A DNA stretch of 39,266 bases, taken from the IMG/VR virus record IMGVR_UViG_3300032053_000197, positions 1 to 39,266 of that record; one strand, given 5' to 3'. Made by a program: the position numbers and the translations under genes. The notes under the pieces are model-generated. The model was not told the origin of the DNA and made no database searches. It was given only the letters and a program-made list of their open reading frames with translations. This document shows, piece by piece, positions 35,698 through 39,266 of the stretch. This DNA is from a virus. Numbering within the stretch: the first letter of the stretch is position 1; every line of letters begins with the position of its first letter.

Positions 35698-37299
35698 TTA
35701 ATCTTCTTTAATAGCTTCTGTTGGAGGTGTTGGGAGAATTGGATTTGTTGGTATGGAAATAGAAGGTCTTCCTGTTCCGGGTGCCATTCCTGGAACAATT
35801 AATGCTGAGTGTAAAATACATGGACTACCTAATTCAGCTAGTCCTCTATTTACTAATGTTCCTCCACAATTGATACCTGCGACAACGTAAGCAAATGCTC
35901 CAACTGTAGTGTCTAATTTAGATGATAAATTAGCATTAGTGCTAAGATTGCCTCCAAATGCCCCAGTACCTGTGAATGTAGCATTTGGAGATAATACGTC
36001 AAATGAATTTGTTTTTACTTTTGTAGATCCACCTATTGTCATATTTAAATTCGCATTAGTTTTTATATTTATATTACCAGAAACATTTAAATCAAATTCT
36101 CCACCAATAGTGCTCTTTAAATTACCACCAATTTTTAAATTGGCATTTTTATTGATTTTAATATTGGCATTTTTTTGAACATTTACGTTAGCATTGCCGC
36201 CAACATCAGCTTTTAAATTACCATTCTTAATTAATAAATTGACATTACCAGATTGTGATACTATACCTATATCATTTTTTACGTCTATTAATGCATCGCC
36301 ATCAACTTGTATTTTTACGCCATTTTTGGCATAAACTTTATATTCTCCTAAAACATACAATTCATGATTTCCTTCGACGCCAACTTCGTAATTACAAGCC
36401 GTATTTTGATCTAAACTTTGTGGAATAAGTTTATTATTGCCTTTTTGTACATTGTGAGACTTTCCAATATATAATTTTTTATTTCCAATTTCGTCAGTAT
36501 GTTCTATACTATTTTTATGTATTATATAAATTTTTTCATTTCCAGAACTATTATCAATTATAACCGTAGTTCCTTGTGCTGTCGTAGTGCTATAAATATC
36601 TCTATTTAAATTTTGATCATCTTTTACTTCTTTTATTTCCAAATTCGGCTTGTTTATATTTACTGCAACTTGCGCATCTGCCCATGTTCCGATATCTGAT
36701 GATTTATTATTTGATCTCGGGGAAAACGTATTCCTAAATGATGTTATTTGTTTAACTTTTTGAGAAATTTCTTCGGATCTTTGTGATTTTTGAGTAGTCC
36801 AATCTCTCGCCATTGGTGCCATGGCAAAATAAATTGGGTTCATATGATTACCAGCTTCGAAAAATAAAAACACCCAATTTCCACGTTTGGGAACTACGAA
36901 TTGACCGCCAGTTCCAGCAGCATTGCCGTATGGATCTATTCGTTCGTCTGCAAATTTGTCTGAGCTTTTAATTTTATCTATATATTGAGAAACGTTATCG
37001 GTAGTACCAGCTACCTTAGAGTTAGATCCTGGGTTATATCTCAAATCATTATTTATTTTATCTTTTGGTGGGGTTATAACATGATCATCATTATTGATAT
37101 TATAACCGCCACTAAAATGCAATCCAAGTGCTGGATACGCCCACGGTAAACTATTTATTGGAGTTTTTTCAGTATCATGAATACCAAAAATTCTAACTTT
37201 AATTCTACCGATATCTTCAGGATCAGCATTATCTTCGACAAGTCCTCTATATATTCCACCAAATGTAAACTTTGGCTTTTCATATGAATTTAAATCCAT
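35698..37299 (-). CDS. Baseplate hub/spike protein, gp5/VgrG-like without lysozyme domain
   Basis: 533 residues; AGAGGATG upstream, TAATG overlap with the previous stop. The N-terminus has an OB-fold signature as in gp5: FGGIYRGLVEDNADPEDIGRI then KVRIFGIHD, and later GGQFVVPKRGNWVFLFFE with PIYFA. The C-terminal half (about 250-450) is a regular beta-helix: VGGNANVNVQ, NINKNANLKIGGN and similar Gly-Asn-turn repeats, then a Pro-rich end. T4 gp5 has a glycoside-hydrolase domain between these parts; here a short linker replaces it and I see no lysozyme-type catalytic residues. It would form the trimeric membrane-piercing needle at the centre of the baseplate. Cell-wall cutting, if any, must come from another protein. 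Confidence 0.85.
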   Translation of the reverse strand: MDLNSYEKPKFTFGGIYRGLVEDNADPEDIGRIKVRIFGIHDTEKTPINSLPWAYPALGLHFSGGYNINNDDHVITPPKDKINNDLRYNPGSNSKVAGTTDNVSQYIDKIKSSDKFADERIDPYGNAAGTGGQFVVPKRGNWVFLFFEAGNHMNPIYFAMAPMARDWTTQKSQRSEEISQKVKQITSFRNTFSPRSNNKSSDIGTWADAQVAVNINKPNLEIKEVKDDQNLNRDIYSTTTAQGTTVIIDNSSGNEKIYIIHKNSIEHTDEIGNKKLYIGKSHNVQKGNNKLIPQSLDQNTACNYEVGVEGNHELYVLGEYKVYAKNGVKIQVDGDALIDVKNDIGIVSQSGNVNLLIKNGNLKADVGGNANVNVQKNANIKINKNANLKIGGNLKSTIGGEFDLNVSGNINIKTNANLNMTIGGSTKVKTNSFDVLSPNATFTGTGAFGGNLSTNANLSSKLDTTVGAFAYVVAGINCGGTLVNRGLAELGSPCILHSALIVPGMAPGTGRPSISIPTNPILPTPPTEAIKED

Positions 37300-37952
37300 T
37301 AATCGCCATCCTCTTCTATTTTAGAATCGTTAAGTAGCTTAAATATATATAATTCTCCCTTTACTTTTTTACTTTTATATTTACCACTAGTTAAATTAAA
37401 TAATAAAGATAAAATTTTAAAAAATTTATTTATTATATATTTTATTTGTGAATCTCTCAAATACGGTGTTCGTTCTAATTTATAAAACCGTATAGTACCT
37501 ATTAATGCGATATTTATTAATCTTGATATTATTTTATCTTTATTAATCTCATTTGTAGTGGCTTCTGATATTTTATATAAATGTACTAAAATTTTAATAG
37601 TATCATTTAATTCTTTATTATGCTCCCATTTATAATCGTATAAATGTTTAAAAACTTGTTTGGCTATTTTATCAGTATATATTTTAGAAATGTCTATTTT
37701 AGCTATAGGATCATCGTCATTTTCACTTTTTATTAACTCATTTGGATCTAACTCATCTTCAAACCATGATGCAATATCTTCTTTAGTAGGTAAACTGGCA
37801 ACTTTTAATCTATTTTTAGATATAAAATTTTTATTGTCTATATATTCATTAACCAACCCGTCAATGTGCTGCTCTAACACATTTGGTTTAATTTTATTTT
37901 TATATTTTTTTAATAAAATAATTTTTATTTTATCTTTATTGTATGTTGCCAT
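37299..37952 (-). CDS. Hypothetical helical protein in baseplate operon
   Basis: 217 residues, mostly helical, Lys/Ile/Asn-rich, with an acidic patch (DDDP) near residue 80 and a basic C-terminus. No motif is recognised. Its position directly upstream of the spike gene suggests a baseplate or assembly role comparable to small wedge or chaperone proteins of T4-like phages, but no residue-level similarity to those is visible to me. The ATG abuts a perfect inverted repeat, and GGTGGA, the only purine-rich stretch, lies within the hairpin 12 bases away, so translation may be regulated or inefficient. Confidence 0.65.
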   Translation of the reverse strand: MATYNKDKIKIILLKKYKNKIKPNVLEQHIDGLVNEYIDNKNFISKNRLKVASLPTKEDIASWFEDELDPNELIKSENDDDPIAKIDISKIYTDKIAKQVFKHLYDYKWEHNKELNDTIKILVHLYKISEATTNEINKDKIISRLINIALIGTIRFYKLERTPYLRDSQIKYIINKFFKILSLLFNLTSGKYKSKKVKGELYIFKLLNDSKIEEDGD

Positions 37953-37990
37953 TTGTTATAATATTCCACCATACAGAATATTATAACAAA
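37952..37990. repeat. Perfect 15-bp inverted repeat with extended -10 in each arm
   Basis: TTTGTTATAATATTC (37952-37966) and its exact reverse complement (37976-37990) flank a 9-base spacer. Each arm contains TGTTATAAT pointing inward, one per strand. The minus-strand one (37988-37980) would start transcription near 37973, just before the gene at 37952. As RNA it would fold into a 15-bp hairpin reaching the start codon. It could be promoter, operator, translational control hairpin or a weak terminator for the dUTPase gene; the sequence alone does not decide. Confidence 0.85.
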
Positions 37991-37993
37991 ATT

Positions 37994-38449
37994 TTACTTT
38001 TTATCAGTGGATCCGAATCCGTTCCGACCGCGATCAGTAGGTTTAGGGATTTCTCGTATCACTTTTATAACTGAATTTAAAACTGGACACATAACAGCTT
38101 GTGCAATTTTATCGCCAGGATGTATTTCAAATGGATATTCTCCAGCATTATATAAAATAACTTTTATTAAACCAGTATAATTGGTGTCTATCGTACCAAT
38201 ACCATTCATTAATCCTATTCCTTTATTTAAAGCTAATCCACTTCTTGCTCTTATTTGTATTTCATATCCTGGAGGTATTTTAAAAATGATTCCAGTATCA
38301 ATTGCTTTCCACTGGTTTGATAATATTACAGTATGTTCACATGAAAATAAATCATATCCAGAATCTGACGGATGAGCCTTCATCGGAATTCTTGCAAATT
38401 CATGATTTAAAAAAATTTCAAATTCTATAGGTTGTGGAATATCAGTCAT
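37994..38449 (-). CDS. dut: dUTP diphosphatase (trimeric dUTPase)
   Basis: 151 residues with all five motifs: I SDSGYDLFS (28-36), II RSGLA (69-73), III GTIDTNYTGLIKV with catalytic D88 and Y91, IV PGDKIAQAV (111-119), and V RGRNGFGSTD (140-149). It hydrolyses dUTP to dUMP and pyrophosphate, keeping uracil out of phage DNA and feeding dTMP synthesis; it should be cytosolic and active. AAGGAAAG lies before the ATG, which is eight bases inside the previous gene. It is embedded in the late tail operon, not next to the nucleotide kinase at 7375. Confidence 0.95.
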   Translation of the reverse strand: MTDIPQPIEFEIFLNHEFARIPMKAHPSDSGYDLFSCEHTVILSNQWKAIDTGIIFKIPPGYEIQIRARSGLALNKGIGLMNGIGTIDTNYTGLIKVILYNAGEYPFEIHPGDKIAQAVMCPVLNSVIKVIREIPKPTDRGRNGFGSTDKK

Positions 38450-38666
38450 TGGTTTCTTTCCTTTCTTTACATAACCAGCATAATGTGGTATTACATTCTA
38501 AATTTTTATTAAATTTTTTACAAAAGAATTTTGCTGAAATTATTTGATCGTTAGCTTTACAACAATTAGTTGCTGGATGATGTTTTTTCTCAATTTGAAG
38601 TGGATCACGATAAATACATGGTCTTGAACCATTTATTTCATTATATTCTCGTTCTTGATAACTCAT
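38442..38666 (-). CDS. Small Cys-rich protein A
   Basis: 74 residues with seven Cys: C17 (PCIY), C35/C36 (NCCKAN), C49 (FCKK), C58, and C63/C66 (CWLCK). The pattern PC-[IL]-Y, then C-K-[AG]-N, then [FI]-C-K, then C-x-x-C-K is shared with its upstream neighbour at 38667, so the two probably arose from one gene or share a zinc-binding fold. Function unknown. It starts directly after the neighbour's stop and overlaps the dUTPase gene by eight bases. The purine-rich AAGAAGAAA serves as ribosome site. Confidence 0.72.
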   Translation of the reverse strand: MSYQEREYNEINGSRPCIYRDPLQIEKKHHPATNCCKANDQIISAKFFCKKFNKNLECNTTLCWLCKERKETND

Positions 38667-39035
38667 TTATTTCTTCTTATATGTTTTACAGTTTTCACAA
38701 ATACTTCTTTTTACCGTACCATACAATTTACATATAGTAAATTGATTTGCAGCATTTGATGATGTTTCAGCAGTACCATCTACCCACGTTTCTACCATAT
38801 CTGCTACTTTTTTTTCTTGATATTCTACTTTTTTATTACCCTTACAAGCACAACCTTTCGTTATTGGTATAACTACAGTTTTATAAACTACGTTGCCATT
38901 TTCGTCTAATTTTGGAATTAAACGTTTTATTTTTGTTATTGTTAAATCATTTGTGGGTGGACCAGATTTATCGAAGTCCTTTATTTTGTAAAGGCATGGG
39001 AACTTATTTAAATCGTCCTGAGTTCTAATAGCCAT
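38667..39035 (-). CDS. Small Cys-rich protein B
   Basis: 122 residues with Cys at 14 (PCLY), 62 and 64 (GCACKGN), 102 (ICK) and 113/116 (CENCK). Four or five of these line up with those of the 74-residue protein downstream. The extra length is a beta-rich insertion between residues 25 and 60 (KLDENGNVVYKTVVIPITKG). Zinc coordination is likely; no enzyme motif is seen. AGAGAA lies six bases before the ATG. It follows a tail-tube-like gene and so may be a late protein, but no virion role can be deduced. Confidence 0.72.
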   Translation of the reverse strand: MAIRTQDDLNKFPCLYKIKDFDKSGPPTNDLTITKIKRLIPKLDENGNVVYKTVVIPITKGCACKGNKKVEYQEKKVADMVETWVDGTAETSSNAANQFTICKLYGTVKRSICENCKTYKKK

Positions 39036-39053
39036 AATGTATTCTCTGTAGTT

Positions 39054-39059
39054 ATTATA
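39054..39059 (-). promoter_or_regulatory. Possible -10 element upstream of Cys-rich protein B
   Basis: TATAAT on the minus strand in the 58-base gap after the tail-tube-like gene, 18 bases before the ATG at 39035. No TGn extension or -35 is convincing, and the surrounding AT-rich sequence makes chance matches likely. Confidence 0.3.
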
Positions 39060-39093
39060 TCTATTTATTTAAATTAATCAACATAATTATTTT

Positions 39094-39266
39094 TTAAACA
39101 TATCGAAGCACAAAATTATTAGTTGGAAACATTCCACTATGTTTCCACGTAATTTCAGTTATCATTTTATTAGCATTTTCAAATGTAAACGATAAAGGTG
39201 GTAAATTTGTGGGAAATGCATCTAAAAATTTAAATTCTGCCACTTTTTCTCTATGATTATTGGTTA
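39094..39266 (-). CDS. Phage tail tube-like protein, C-terminal fragment (start beyond window)
   Basis: 56 C-terminal residues are visible, frame open to the window edge. The sequence runs from EFKFLDAFPTNLPPLSFTFE through ANKMITEITWKHSGMF to the end at RYV. The F-P-T/S-x-L-P-P-L-x-F-x-F, then N-K-M-x-T-x-x-x-W-K-x-S-G-M-F pattern resembles the C-terminus of gp19/gp54-type tail tube or tube-cap proteins of T4-like phages, where the strand after F-P closes the inner beta barrel. gp19 (tube) and gp54 (baseplate-tube junction) cannot be separated with so little sequence; closeness to baseplate genes suits either. Confidence 0.6.
   Translation of the reverse strand, partial: TNNHREKVAEFKFLDAFPTNLPPLSFTFENANKMITEITWKHSGMFPTNNFVLRYV

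Noticed and set aside
1-39266. tRNA genes, attachment sites, insertion sequences
   Set aside because: No cloverleaf-like GC-rich segments, integrase, transposase or terminal repeats were seen; gaps between genes are short and AT-rich.

Overview
This 39.3 kb window looks like part of the genome of a contractile-tailed (myovirus-type) bacteriophage. It is very AT-rich, almost wall to wall coding, and carries a recognisable T4/P2-style baseplate cluster. Seen directly on the minus strand, in transcription order, are a tail-tube-like C-terminus (window end), two small Cys-rich proteins, a complete dUTPase, a helical unknown, a gp5/VgrG-type spike, a gp25-like and a gp6/J-like wedge protein, a 2281-residue protein carrying a P2 gpI-like segment, and then seven or eight very large adhesin or fibre-like proteins. 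Most genes have clear purine-rich Shine-Dalgarno sequences, so the host is probably a low-GC bacterium that uses them. I cannot name the host or a close relative. No gene marks this as a prophage.

Layout. 1-1640 (minus): end of a fibre locus, with a small fibre-tip-like protein followed by a six-bladed Kelch protein that runs off the window. 1765-6201 (plus): an accessory cluster with an HNH endonuclease, an unknown with a possible SH3-like segment, a membrane protein, a 408-residue protein lacking Tyr, Trp and His, a SprT-like metallopeptidase, a second membrane protein and a SEC-C protein. 6202-6987 (minus): an isolated small fibre paralogue. 7053-9520 (plus): a 46-residue orphan, zinc-ribbon proteins, a deoxynucleoside monophosphate kinase, a ClpP-like protein and a coiled-coil protein. 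9517-39266 (minus): the baseplate, spike and adhesin operon.

Expression. Exact copies of the T4-type late box TATAAATA lie in the short gaps before minus-strand structural genes (1673-1680, 6993-7000, 18926-18933, 18957-18964, 35665-35672). The plus-strand genes instead have sigma70-like promoters, either TTGACA-N16-TATAAT or extended -10 TGnTATAAT. This suggests an early/middle plus-strand programme and a late minus-strand programme. Two genes (5265 and 6987) have their predicted transcription start at or next to their ATG. Late genes are often joined by a TAATG stop/start overlap.

The most notable content is the modular adhesin system. One beta-sandwich-like module with a W-Y/W-K...G-F-x-I...W signature recurs seven times in four different proteins, including three tandem copies inside the gp6-like wedge protein. 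Collagen-like Gly-Thr-Thr runs encoded by near-perfect 9-bp tandem repeats occur in the wedge protein and in a fibre. Kelch, PKD-, PA14-, LamG- and DUF2341-like segments are spread through the rest. A perfect 15-bp inverted repeat with an extended -10 in each arm lies between the dUTPase gene and the next gene.
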